This document shows positions 1 through 6,189 of a stretch of DNA of 7,402 bases, piece after piece. Source of the stretch: Clostridia bacterium (lineage in GTDB: Bacteria; Bacillota; Sulfobacillia; SLMV01). Below the pieces are notes generated by a model. That model saw only the letters and a program-made list of their open reading frames with translations. It did no database searches and had not been told where the DNA came from. Within the stretch, counting starts at the first letter, position 1, and each line of letters begins with the position of its first letter. Where the stretch lies: positions 1-7,402 of the forward strand of contig SLMV01000118.1 of NCBI GenBank assembly GCA_007133365.1, in the 5' to 3' direction. Position numbers and translations under genes: made by a program.

Positions 1-1336
1 AGGGGAGTTTGGGGTTGCCGACATTTTTGATCACATCGTTGATGCTACAACTTCCCACGACCAATTCGGACGCCATCTGTTGGGCACGGCGCAAATCGCG
101 GCTCCAGATGCTGGCATTTAGGCCAAAGGAACTATCGTTCGCCATTTCAATGGCTTCCTCGTCATGGGAGAAGGTCATCACCGGCATGACGGGGCCAAAC
201 GTTTCATCTTTCATGATTGCCATGTGGTGATCGACACGGGTCAAGACCTTCGGGTTCAAACGGTTGGGGGGATCGCCGCCTTCTTCGGCGGCCACCGCCG
301 GTGGCGTGTCCAGTTGCTCTGCTCCCGCATCCAATGCTTCCTGGATCTGACGTTGGACGTGTCTCTTTTGTTCGGGATCCGTCAGCGGACCGATATCCCC
401 TGAGCGTCCCGTGTCGACTCGAATCCTTTGGATCTCGGCCTTAACGTATTCTAAAAACGGGGCGGCCACCGCTTCGTGCACATAAACCCGTTCGGCGCTG
501 ATGCATAACTGCCCGGTATTCGCAAAAGCAGCGTAGACGGCGCCGGCTGCGGCCCGCGCAACATGGGCATCCTCGAGGACGATGAAGGGATCCTTTCCCC
601 CCAACTCGAGAATGACCGGAATCAGTGAGGCGGATGCGGTCCCCATCACCTTTTTGCCCGTGGCGACGCTCCCGGTGAAGAAAACAAGTTCGGGTTCATT
701 TTTGATGAGCGCTTCCCCGACTGCGCCCCCGCCGTGGATGACTTGAACGAGCGGGTTGGGCACCTCAGATAAATCCTGGAACAGCGCCTCGATGCGTTCG
801 CCCACCAAGGGTGTGATTTCGGATGGCTTTAAGATGACGGTGTTTCCCGCCGCAAGCGCTGTGATGATGGGCACCATCGCCAGTTGGAACGGATAGTTCC
901 AGGGGGCGATCACGGCAACAACTCCCCGGGGGGCATACTCTACCCAGCCGGTCTGAGGCGGAAGCCATCGGCGGGATCGTCGCACGGGGGACAGAAAGCG
1001 CGCGAGATTCTTCTCATAATAGCTAAGGAGATCGAAAACGGGGTAGATATCCGCCATCAAGGCCTCAACTTGAACCTTCCCGGTATCACGACAGATCGTA
1101 TCGACCATTTCAGGCAGTCGGTCCATCAGACGAAGACGAATCTCACGAAGCAGCCGTCGGCGTGCGCTAAGCGAATAGCGTTTCCATTCATGCCCCGCCT
1201 TGCGGGCGGCCGCAACTGCCGATTGGATGTCCGCTTCAGTTGCGATCCGGTGTTGACTTAGCCGTTTTAAGGTGGTGGGATCGTCGTTATCGATAAAAGT
1301 ATCATGGGAATGTTTGCAGGTGGAGGTTGCACTCAT
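1..1336 (-). CDS. NAD(P)-dependent aldehyde dehydrogenase, C-terminus cut by the window edge
   Basis: Oxidises an aldehyde to the carboxylic acid with NAD(P)+ in the cytoplasm; the substrate cannot be told from sequence. My minus-strand translation is open from ATG 1336 to the left edge (445 codons); the family is usually 450-520 residues, so little is missing. Family landmarks are in order: APWNYPF with the oxyanion Asn about residue 147, KPSE with the cofactor-binding Lys about 170, TGSVATG about 221-227, ELGGKDP with general-base Glu about 244, GQLC with the catalytic Cys about 278, and ETFGPV about 378-383. All catalytic residues are intact. The visible end (NDVIKNVGNPKLP) resembles class-3-like and carotenoid/benzaldehyde-type enzymes more than classical GabD. 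The start is fixed by an in-frame TGA four codons upstream; the ribosome binding site is weak. It lies 137 bases after niaR with its own candidate promoter, so is probably a separate unit. A Pro/Ala/Glu-rich linker at about 344-358 is slightly unusual. Confidence 0.93.
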   Translation of the reverse strand, partial: MSATSTCKHSHDTFIDNDDPTTLKRLSQHRIATEADIQSAVAAARKAGHEWKRYSLSARRRLLREIRLRLMDRLPEMVDTICRDTGKVQVEALMADIYPVFDLLSYYEKNLARFLSPVRRSRRWLPPQTGWVEYAPRGVVAVIAPWNYPFQLAMVPIITALAAGNTVILKPSEITPLVGERIEALFQDLSEVPNPLVQVIHGGGAVGEALIKNEPELVFFTGSVATGKKVMGTASASLIPVILELGGKDPFIVLEDAHVARAAAGAVYAAFANTGQLCISAERVYVHEAVAAPFLEYVKAEIQRIRVDTGRSGDIGPLTDPEQKRHVQRQIQEALDAGAEQLDTPPAVAAEEGGDPPNRLNPKVLTRVDHHMAIMKDETFGPVMPVMTFSHDEEAIEMANDSSFGLNASIWSRDLRRAQQMASELVVGSCSINDVIKNVGNPKLP

Positions 1337-1419
1337 ATTTGGATTTGTTCACCGCAATTCTAGGGGCTTTGGTGTGGATTCTTTCCAACGGGCCCAGCAC
1401 AGGCGAATCATTACCTAAC

Positions 1420-1448
1420 AGTATACGATACTTATCGCACCGTGAGAA
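1420..1448 (-). promoter_or_regulatory. Candidate sigma-A-type promoter for the aldehyde dehydrogenase gene
   Basis: On the minus strand there is a -35-like TTCTCA (1448-1443, 4 of 6 consensus), a 17-base spacer, and a -10-like TATACT (1425-1420, 5 of 6 consensus). The predicted transcript start, near 1412, leaves about 75 bases of leader before ATG 1336. The -10 is part of a short dyad AGTAT-CGT-ATACT (1420-1432), which could be an operator. No T-rich terminator was seen between niaR and this site, so readthrough from the nad operon remains possible. Confidence 0.45.
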
Positions 1449-1473
1449 GGGAGTCCGGCCGATTGCTGAGGTC

Positions 1474-2010
1474 TCAGCGGTGGAAGGTCTCATCCCCATT
1501 GTTTCGCGGATACAGAAAACCCATGGCCTTCAATTGGGTCTCGACCTTTTTAAATTGTTTGAGGTGATCGAATTCCACCGTATGAAGATGAACGCCATCG
1601 GTCAGTTCGGATAACAAGGGTGCGCCTTCGGCTTGTACGCGTTTTAGAAATGCCGTGACGTCTTCTTGGCTGGCGAGCATCAAGGAACCGACGAGATCAC
1701 CATACAAAGGATGCTCCACGATGACATTGAGCACCCGGACGCCACCTTCCACCAAGGTATTCAATTCCAGGGCCGTCTGCTCGGGAGCATGGACCACGGC
1801 GACAATCGCTGTATGGGGAGGGGATTCGGTGGGTTTTTGAAGTTGATAACCCTGCGGTGTGGCCACAATTTCGTGGCCACTGGCCCGGAGCAACGCAATA
1901 TCACCGACAATCGCTTGCCGACTCACCTCAAACCATCGGGCCAATTGACCGCCCGTCAAAGGTTCGTCATGTCGCCCCAGAGTTTTTAAGATGACCTCGC
2001 GGCGTTTCAC
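1474..2010 (-). CDS. niaR: NiaR-type NAD biosynthesis repressor (HTH + 3H domain)
   Basis: Probable nicotinate-responsive repressor of NAD synthesis and niacin salvage genes (B. subtilis YrxA/NiaR family). At 178 residues it is full length for the family. Residues 1-58 form an HTH_11-type winged helix (REVILKTLGRHDEPLTGGQL, then FEVSRQAIVGDIALLRASG). Residues about 66-170 form the 3H ligand domain. His74 and Glu82 (VVHAPEQTALE), His100 (VEHPLYG), and His141 and His143 (GVHLHTVE) are present. The spacing of His74, Glu82, His141 and His143 is the same as that of the metal ligands I recall from Thermotoga TM1602, so metal-dependent nicotinate binding is likely retained. The GTG start is set by a strong AGGAGG seven bases upstream that overlaps the nadA stop. 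It is the last gene of nadC-nadA-niaR, so it is probably autoregulated through the nadC promoter, where a matching dyad is seen. Confidence 0.92.
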   Translation of the reverse strand: MKRREVILKTLGRHDEPLTGGQLARWFEVSRQAIVGDIALLRASGHEIVATPQGYQLQKPTESPPHTAIVAVVHAPEQTALELNTLVEGGVRVLNVIVEHPLYGDLVGSLMLASQEDVTAFLKRVQAEGAPLLSELTDGVHLHTVEFDHLKQFKKVETQLKAMGFLYPRNNGDETFHR

Positions 2011-2017
2011 GTCGCTT

Positions 2018-2023
2018 CCTCCT
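2018..2023 (-). promoter_or_regulatory. Ribosome binding site of niaR, overlapping the nadA stop
   Basis: Minus-strand AGGAGG lies 7 bases before the GTG start at 2010, and its first base is the last base of the nadA TGA codon. This decides the GTG start of niaR and suggests translational coupling to nadA. Confidence 0.8.
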
Positions 2024-3066
2024 CAGCTGAGCAGAAGCATGCGCTCTAGGGCCTTGCGGGCAGTGGGCCGGATGTCCGGGGGCACTTGCACTTGATTCAT
2101 CACCTGGCCTTGTGTGAGACCTGCCAGGGTGGAATGGAGATCGGAAGGGGTAATCCGGTGCATATCCTCGCAGGCACTTCCGGTGCCGTTTAAGGAAAGG
2201 ATCGTTTGATCCGGGCATTGTCGTCTCAAAGCGTCGACCAGATTGATTTCCGTGCCAATGGCCCAAACGCTTCCGGTGGGTGCGGCCAATACCTGTGTTC
2301 GAATATGGGCGGTGGAGCCCACGTCATCGGCGCGTTCCACCACCTCTGGCGGGCATTCGGGATGCACGATGATTTTGACTTCGGGATGTTCTTCTCGTGT
2401 CTGTTTGATGTGCTCGGTGGTGAAGACGGTATGAACATAACAGTGGCCGTTCCACACGATGACTCGGGGCGCTGCAGACGAAACGTGCTCACCGATGGTG
2501 TCCTGACGCTGGATCGCCTCCGGTGGGATGCCGATCTGTCGGGCGACATTGTAGCCCAGGTTTTGATCGGGAAGGAAAAGGATGTGTTCGGACGATTCAA
2601 AGGCATGTTGAAATACCGTCGGCGCGGACGAAGAGGTGCAAGTCAGGCCGCCGTGCTCCCCGCAAAAGGCCTTCACTTCGGCCGATGAATTGACGTAAGC
2701 GATGGGCGTTATGTCATGACCGAGGGCCGCCGTGAGCCGTTTCCAGGCATCGTTTAGGGCGTCGCCCGTCGCCATATCGGCGAGGGGACAGCCGGCGTTG
2801 GAATTGGGCAAAAGCACCACCTGATCATCACTGGTGAGGATATCGGCGGTTTCGGCCATAAAGCGCACCCCGCAGAAAACGATGTAAGGGGCATTCTTTT
2901 CCGCCTGGGCGCGTTGGGCGAGGTCCAGGGAATCGCCGACGGCATCAACGTGAGTCAAGATCTCTTTGGGTTGATAGTGATGGCCCAGGATATAGACCTG
3001 TGATCCGAGTTGCTCTTTTGCCTTTTGGATCTTGGTTGCCAATTCGTTGTGATCGTGTTGACCCAT
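2023..3066 (-). CDS. nadA: Quinolinate synthase NadA, [4Fe-4S] enzyme
   Basis: Condenses iminoaspartate with dihydroxyacetone phosphate to give quinolinate, the penultimate de novo step to nicotinate mononucleotide. The 347-residue protein is close to the B. subtilis-type length. The quinolinate-site motif GHHYQ is at 28-32. Candidate cluster cysteines are Cys65 in FCGVRFMAETA, Cys238 in HPECP, and Cys299 in ACEDMH. Other family landmarks are NSNAGCPLADM (88-98), YVNSSAEVKAFCG (124-136), CTSSSAP (143-149), FLPDQNLG (164-171), WNGHCYVH (205-212) and GTEINLV (271-277). The protein is cytoplasmic and should be oxygen sensitive through its cluster. ATG 3066 comes two bases after the nadC stop, with AAAGGA inside the nadC end, indicating coupled translation. 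The substrate-making enzyme, NadB or aspartate dehydrogenase, is not encoded in this window. Confidence 0.97.
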   Translation of the reverse strand: MGQHDHNELATKIQKAKEQLGSQVYILGHHYQPKEILTHVDAVGDSLDLAQRAQAEKNAPYIVFCGVRFMAETADILTSDDQVVLLPNSNAGCPLADMATGDALNDAWKRLTAALGHDITPIAYVNSSAEVKAFCGEHGGLTCTSSSAPTVFQHAFESSEHILFLPDQNLGYNVARQIGIPPEAIQRQDTIGEHVSSAAPRVIVWNGHCYVHTVFTTEHIKQTREEHPEVKIIVHPECPPEVVERADDVGSTAHIRTQVLAAPTGSVWAIGTEINLVDALRRQCPDQTILSLNGTGSACEDMHRITPSDLHSTLAGLTQGQVMNQVQVPPDIRPTARKALERMLLLS

Positions 3067-3068
3067 TA

Positions 3069-3908
3069 TTAGAGAATCCTTTCCAATATAAGGCTGACGT
3101 CTAAGGCTTTTGGTGAGTGCGTTACATACCCCACCGACAGAAGGTCGACGCCGGTCGCGGCAATGTCGGCGGCATTGACGAGCGTGATGTTGCCCGATGC
3201 TTCCAAGATGACGCGGCCATTGACCTGCTGTACGGCCTCGCGCAGTTCATCTAAGGTCATATTATCCAGCAGGATGGCATCGACACCGGCTTCTAAAGCG
3301 TCTTCTAAACCGGTAAGGTGGGAGACCTCGACCTGGATAAAAGTGGTATGGCCCACCCGGTTCCGGGTCTTTTTGATGGCCGGAATGATACCACCCGCGG
3401 CGGCGATGTGGTTTTCCTTTAGCAATACGGCATCATCGAGGGCGAACCGGTGGTTTTGGCCGCCTCCCATGCGAACGGCATATTTCTCCAGCATCCGAAG
3501 GCCGGGCGTGGTCTTTCGTGTGTCAATAATTTGGGCCGAATGGGGCGAAATGGCATCCACCAGTTTTCGCGTTTCGGTGGCAATACCGGAGAGGCGTTGC
3601 AGGAAATTCAGCGCGACGCGCTCGGCCGATAACAAGGCGTGGGCGTTGCCGGCAATTTCCGCAATCAACGTATTTTTTCGAACGCGTTTTCCATCGTGAA
3701 CGGATGGGGTGAAGGTGACGTTGGGATCGAGTTCCCAAAAACACTGGCGTACGACGCCCAACCCGGCGATAACGCCTTCGGATTTGCTCCAGAGCGTCGC
3801 TTGCGCCGAGGAAAGCGGTGAAACGGCCCCCTGGGTGGAGAGGTCACCGGAACGAATGTCTTCACAAAGGGCACGTTTTACGATTTCGTCGAGGATCATT
3901 GGATTCAA
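3069..3908 (-). CDS. nadC: Nicotinate-nucleotide pyrophosphorylase (carboxylating), QPRTase
   Basis: Converts quinolinate and PRPP to nicotinate mononucleotide, CO2 and pyrophosphate in the cytoplasm, joining de novo synthesis to the shared NAD pathway. The 279-residue protein is full length. Motifs in order are ERVALNFLQRLSGIAT (96-111), DTRKTTPGLR (129-138), the substrate-binding MGGGQNHR (147-154), LKENHI (163-168), EVE-type Glu194, ILLDNM (212-217), EASGNI (236-241) and DLLSVGYVTHS (255-265). Arg131, His153, Arg154 and Lys164 are candidate phosphate/carboxylate contacts. I take the TTG at 3908 as the start because AAAGGAG (3925-3919) sits ten bases before it; the alternative ATG at 3899 would be 19 bases away. 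It is first in the nadC-nadA-niaR operon and has a candidate sigma-A promoter overlapped by a NiaR-like dyad. Confidence 0.97.
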   Translation of the reverse strand: MNPMILDEIVKRALCEDIRSGDLSTQGAVSPLSSAQATLWSKSEGVIAGLGVVRQCFWELDPNVTFTPSVHDGKRVRKNTLIAEIAGNAHALLSAERVALNFLQRLSGIATETRKLVDAISPHSAQIIDTRKTTPGLRMLEKYAVRMGGGQNHRFALDDAVLLKENHIAAAGGIIPAIKKTRNRVGHTTFIQVEVSHLTGLEDALEAGVDAILLDNMTLDELREAVQQVNGRVILEASGNITLVNAADIAATGVDLLSVGYVTHSPKALDVSLILERIL

Positions 3909-3918
3909 TGGATGTCAA

Positions 3919-3925
3919 CTCCTTT
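3919..3925 (-). promoter_or_regulatory. Ribosome binding site of nadC, selecting a TTG start
   Basis: Minus-strand AAAGGAG ends ten bases before TTG 3908. The in-frame ATG at 3899-3897 is too far from any Shine-Dalgarno-like sequence, so the non-ATG start is preferred. Confidence 0.7.
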
Positions 3926-3944
3926 GTTTCATCAAGCAGTCTTC

Positions 3945-3973
3945 ATTTTCCTACTTTACACCTGTCATGTCAA
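3945..3973 (-). promoter_or_regulatory. Candidate sigma-A promoter of the nadC-nadA-niaR operon
   Basis: A perfect -35 TTGACA (3973-3968) is followed by a 17-base spacer and a -10-like GAAAAT (3950-3945, 4 of 6 consensus) on the minus strand. The predicted transcript start is near 3938, giving a leader of about 30 bases with AAAGGAG correctly placed before TTG 3908. The -35 hexamer lies inside the dyad at 3958-3977, so repressor binding there would block RNA polymerase. Confidence 0.6.
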
Positions 3974-3977
3974 TTGT
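3958..3977. promoter_or_regulatory. Candidate NiaR operator in the nadC promoter
   Basis: ACACCTGTCATGTCAATTGT is an imperfect 20-bp palindrome in which 14 of 20 positions are symmetric (pattern ACAnnTGnCATGnCAnnTGT). NiaR sites are described in the literature as dyads with TGTC/GACA-like cores and ACA/TGT flanks; I am recalling this rather than measuring it. The dyad covers the -35 element of the operon that encodes NiaR itself, which is the expected place for a feedback operator. Confidence 0.55.
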
Positions 3978-4190
3978 TTATGTCGTCCCGTCGGCGGGGT
4001 ACGGGCGCGGCTTTGGTGGACGCAATCGGAGCCCTGAAAGCGCCGGGTACGATACGAGGAGCGGCGGTGGTTTTGCCTTTGAACGGCGTGTTCGGTTGAA
4101 TACGATCTTTGGGTGCCGTTGGTCCATGGGTGATGGACAATTAAGGGATGACAGGGGATCAAAGAGTGGTCTTTACCAGCTGATAGATGA
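3978..4190. other. Divergent intergenic region without a recognised gene
   Basis: This stretch lies between the NAD operator and the weak rightward promoter, inside the 322-base gap between nadC and the permease gene. I see no RNA gene or known riboswitch. Two nested arms could fold together: GGCGC (4004-4008) with GCGCC (4040-4044), and GGCT (4009-4012) with AGCC (4030-4033). The loops are large, so this is weak. A 56-codon minus-strand frame (3970-4140) with a protein-like composition lacks a ribosome binding site and ends inside the NAD promoter, so I do not call it a gene. Confidence 0.5.
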
Positions 4191-4196
4191 TAAATT
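4189..4196 (+). promoter_or_regulatory. Weak extended -10 promoter candidate for the permease gene
   Basis: The sequence gaTAAATT after TGA gives an extended -10-like TGnTAnATT arrangement, with hexamer TAAATT at 4191-4196 (4 of 6 consensus) and the TG at 4188-4189. No convincing -35 is present at the right distance. A start near 4203 would leave a leader of about 28 bases containing the ribosome binding site at 4216-4222. Confidence 0.28.
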
Positions 4197-4215
4197 GTAA
4201 CAAAAGGACGGTTGG

Positions 4216-4222
4216 AAAGGAG
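4216..4222 (+). promoter_or_regulatory. Ribosome binding site selecting the TTG start of the permease
   Basis: AAAGGAG lies eight bases before TTG 4231, an optimal spacing. The next in-frame ATG is well into the first membrane segments, so the TTG start is preferred. Confidence 0.75.
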
Positions 4223-4230
4223 CGGGCGCA

Positions 4231-5499
4231 TTGGCTGCAACCTTTGCCTGGGCAGTTTTAGTCATTGTTTTAGTCCTGGTCGGTTCCGGGCGAGTCCCGA
4301 TTCATCTCGCCGCCGTCGCCGGGCTCATGGTTCTGGGTTTCGCCGGGGTGGCGCCGCTTGCGGTCGTCTTCGCGGGATATGGACATCCGGCTTTGGTCAC
4401 CATCGTCGCGGTGTTCTTGATGACGCAAGGGGTGATCAACTCGGGCTTGTTGCTGGGGTTAGGTCAGGATGTAGGGCGACGGGTCAAAACCCTAAAAGCC
4501 CAGGTGTTGACCTTTGCCGGCGTCGGCGCCTTGTTATCGGCACTTATGAATAATGTGGGGGCAGTGGGTTTACTGATCCCGACCGGTGTCCGAATGGCCA
4601 AACGTTTCGGTGCGGCTCCGGGGACGTTTGGGCTGCCGCTGGCGATGGGGTCGATTTTGGGGGGAACGCTGACGTTGATTGGGAGTTCCGCCAATATCAT
4701 TGTGGCGTCGGTGATGCTACAACGCACCGGAACTTCATTTCGCATGTTTGACTTTTTGTTTCACGGGAGTGCGATGCTCATCACCGCCTCTGTCATCTGG
4801 TGGGTCTGCTGGGCGTGCGGGATCAATCCCGGCAGCGGAGAATCTCGCAGTGGCGAAGTCGATGACGAAGATTTGCCGCCGGAAGAGGAGTTGCATTTGG
4901 CCCCGTTTGCCAGTCGAGCGCGTCAGCTGACGCTCGGGGTGTTGGGCGCAGCCATCCTCGCGGTGGCGATCGCGGACGTCCATCCGGCCCTGGGGTTTGG
5001 CGGCGCCGTCCTCATTCTTTTTGCCAGCGGTGTCCTCGAGACGGGCAAAGCCCTAAAACAGGTGGACTGGAAGGTCGTCCTGTTCTTGGGGGCCATGTTG
5101 GGAATGGGGGAGGTCCTTTCGGAAACCGGGGGATTGGACCAGTTGGCCCAATTGCTGTTGCCGATGGTGGCCGGGTGGTCACCCACGGGATTGGTCTTGG
5201 GCTTGATTTTGACGTCCACGTTATTGGCCAGCGGGGTGAACAATGCGGCTGCGGCCGTTTTCATGGCACCGCTGGCGGCCGGAATCGCCGAAGCCAGTGA
5301 CTTGACGGTGTCCGCCGCGTTGATGGCGGTTGCCGCAGGGAGCAACATGGCGTTTTTGTTCCCCACCCATCAGGCGGTGCTGATCGTGCGAAGTTGGGCG
5401 CCTTTTTCGATCAGTGCCTTTATGAGAGCGGGCCTCATCCTGACGGTTTTTTGTGGCGCCGCCGCCGCTGCGGTCATCTTGATGGTTTGGCAACATTGA
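4231..5499 (+). CDS. SLC13/DASS-family membrane permease lacking TrkA-C domains
   Basis: Predicted secondary transporter of the divalent anion/SLC13 (ArsB/NhaD-like) superfamily; the substrate is unknown, with sulfate, thiosulfate and dicarboxylates as candidates. The 422-residue protein shows about 10-11 hydrophobic segments in two inverted-repeat halves. Half one holds LMNNVGAVGLLIP (105-117) and GGTLTLIGSSANIIV (144-158). Half two holds ASGVNNAAAAVFMAP (333-347) and AGSNMAFLFPTHQ (369-381). These correspond to the paired re-entrant NN and SN-type substrate/cation motifs of the family. The halves are joined by an acidic cytoplasmic linker (about 200-225, DDEDLPPEEE), where many bacterial relatives carry two RCK/TrkA-C domains, so this is a minimal version. 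It starts with TTG after AAAGGAG. It is transcribed away from the NAD operon and toward the YeeE/YedE pair, which hints at a sulfur-related role. The divergence of the second SNT-like motif makes substrate prediction unsafe. Confidence 0.85.
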   Translation: MAATFAWAVLVIVLVLVGSGRVPIHLAAVAGLMVLGFAGVAPLAVVFAGYGHPALVTIVAVFLMTQGVINSGLLLGLGQDVGRRVKTLKAQVLTFAGVGALLSALMNNVGAVGLLIPTGVRMAKRFGAAPGTFGLPLAMGSILGGTLTLIGSSANIIVASVMLQRTGTSFRMFDFLFHGSAMLITASVIWWVCWACGINPGSGESRSGEVDDEDLPPEEELHLAPFASRARQLTLGVLGAAILAVAIADVHPALGFGGAVLILFASGVLETGKALKQVDWKVVLFLGAMLGMGEVLSETGGLDQLAQLLLPMVAGWSPTGLVLGLILTSTLLASGVNNAAAAVFMAPLAAGIAEASDLTVSAALMAVAAGSNMAFLFPTHQAVLIVRSWAPFSISAFMRAGLILTVFCGAAAAAVILMVWQH

Positions 5500-5661
5500 G
5501 GGGAATTCGAGCGCCGTTGTGAGCAGGCATGGTGGCGTCTTGATGGGCGTGGTGAGAGGAACTCAGGGACGGGCAGCTGGAGTGGGTCAACCGCATAGCG
5601 GACACCAACAAGGCGCCGGATACAAACGAGGCTTTCTAAAAAGAGAGAGAGGCGATATATC
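5500..5661 (+). other. Gap between the permease and the YeeE/YedE pair
   Basis: This 162-base stretch has no clear promoter or terminator. It contains two open but unsupported frames. One is a 48-codon frame starting at GTG 5519 whose TGA overlaps the next gene's GTG. The other runs from 5556 to the TAA at 5637-5639, with a protein-like composition but no start codon. The purine-rich run at 5641-5652 is the ribosome binding site of the following gene (AGAGG, nine bases before GTG 5662). The permease and the YeeE/YedE pair may still be co-transcribed. Confidence 0.5.
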
Positions 5662-6189
5662 GTGACCTTTATTGAGGTCGTTTTTGTTGAACGTTGGCCG
5701 TTTTGGGCCGGCGGGGTGGTGATTGGACTTCTGGTTCCCCTGTTATATTATGCCTTTAACACCGCACTGGGGGTGTCGACCGGCTATGGCAACCTGGCCA
5801 GGATTTTGCTTCCGAGCCGCCGCCTTACGTGGCTTCAAGAGCGGTTTAAAGAAGCCTGGGGCTGGCGCGTGTATTTCATTGGGGGCATTATTCTCGGCAG
5901 TTTTCTTTCGGCGCGTTTGACGGGCGCCCCATTGTGGACGGGTGAAATGGGCGTCTTGACCGAAACGGTGACGTGGTCGGGGCCCGTTTTGGCGATCTAC
6001 TTCTTCGCCGGCGGTGTGCTTTTAGGATTGGGAGCGCGGATTGCGGGCGGCTGCACGTCAGGCCATAGTATTCACGGCATGGCCAACGGGCACCTGTCCA
6101 GTGTGCTGGTGACGCTATTTTTCTTGGTGGGCGGCATCATCTCGGCCAATGTGCTCCGCCTGTTGGTGTTGGGAGGGGGGAGCGGATGA
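5662..6189 (+). CDS. YeeE/YedE-family sulfur transporter, N-terminal-half subunit
   Basis: Integral membrane protein of the YeeE/YedE (DUF395, TsuA-like) family, probably half of a channel-like importer of thiosulfate or a related reduced sulfur species. The 175 residues contain about five hydrophobic segments (about 14-35, 70-85, 106-124, 146-170, with a re-entrant part near 125-140). The diagnostic motif GARIAGGCTSGHSIHGMA lies at 124-141. It holds the only cysteine, Cys131, at the place of the conserved pore cysteine in TsuA. Full-length TsuA proteins are about 330-400 residues, so this is the split, two-gene form. The start is GTG 5662 after AGAGG. Its TGA overlaps the ATG of the second half (ATGA, 6186-6189), so the subunits are translationally coupled and very likely assemble together. 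Rhizobial and Xylella PmpA/PmpB are the nearest architecture I know of. Confidence 0.88.
   Translation: MTFIEVVFVERWPFWAGGVVIGLLVPLLYYAFNTALGVSTGYGNLARILLPSRRLTWLQERFKEAWGWRVYFIGGIILGSFLSARLTGAPLWTGEMGVLTETVTWSGPVLAIYFFAGGVLLGLGARIAGGCTSGHSIHGMANGHLSSVLVTLFFLVGGIISANVLRLLVLGGGSG

Noticed and set aside
275..304. Two adjacent hairpins, GCCGCC/GGCGGC and CCACCG/CGGTGG
   Set aside because: They fall inside the aldehyde dehydrogenase reading frame at an Ala/Pro/Glu/Gly linker, and GC-rich codons explain them.
884..1261. 125-codon plus-strand frame opposite the aldehyde dehydrogenase
   Set aside because: It overlaps the conserved N-terminal and cofactor-binding part of the dehydrogenase and shows no domain.
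1465..1478. GCTGAG-GT-CTCAGC dyad at the niaR stop codon
   Set aside because: A loop of two bases and no T-run on either side make a terminator unlikely, and it overlaps the end of the coding region.
2206..2688. 160-codon plus-strand frame opposite nadA
   Set aside because: It is antisense to clearly conserved NadA motifs and has no family resemblance; such frames are common opposite GC-rich genes.
3163..3699. 178-codon plus-strand frame opposite nadC
   Set aside because: It is a shadow of nadC; composition rich in Ser, Arg and Ala with no recognisable motif.
3069..3899. nadC starting at ATG 3899
   Set aside because: The Shine-Dalgarno AAAGGAG is 19 bases from it but 10 bases from the in-frame TTG at 3908.
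3965..4240. 91-codon minus-strand frame across the divergent intergenic region
   Set aside because: It spans the permease start, its ribosome binding site and the NAD promoter, and its composition (His, Arg, Ser, Thr, Gln) looks like non-coding translation.
5519..5665. 48-codon frame from GTG whose TGA overlaps the GTG start of the first YeeE/YedE gene
   Set aside because: No well-placed ribosome binding site, low-complexity Gly/Arg/Gln composition, and no recognisable family.
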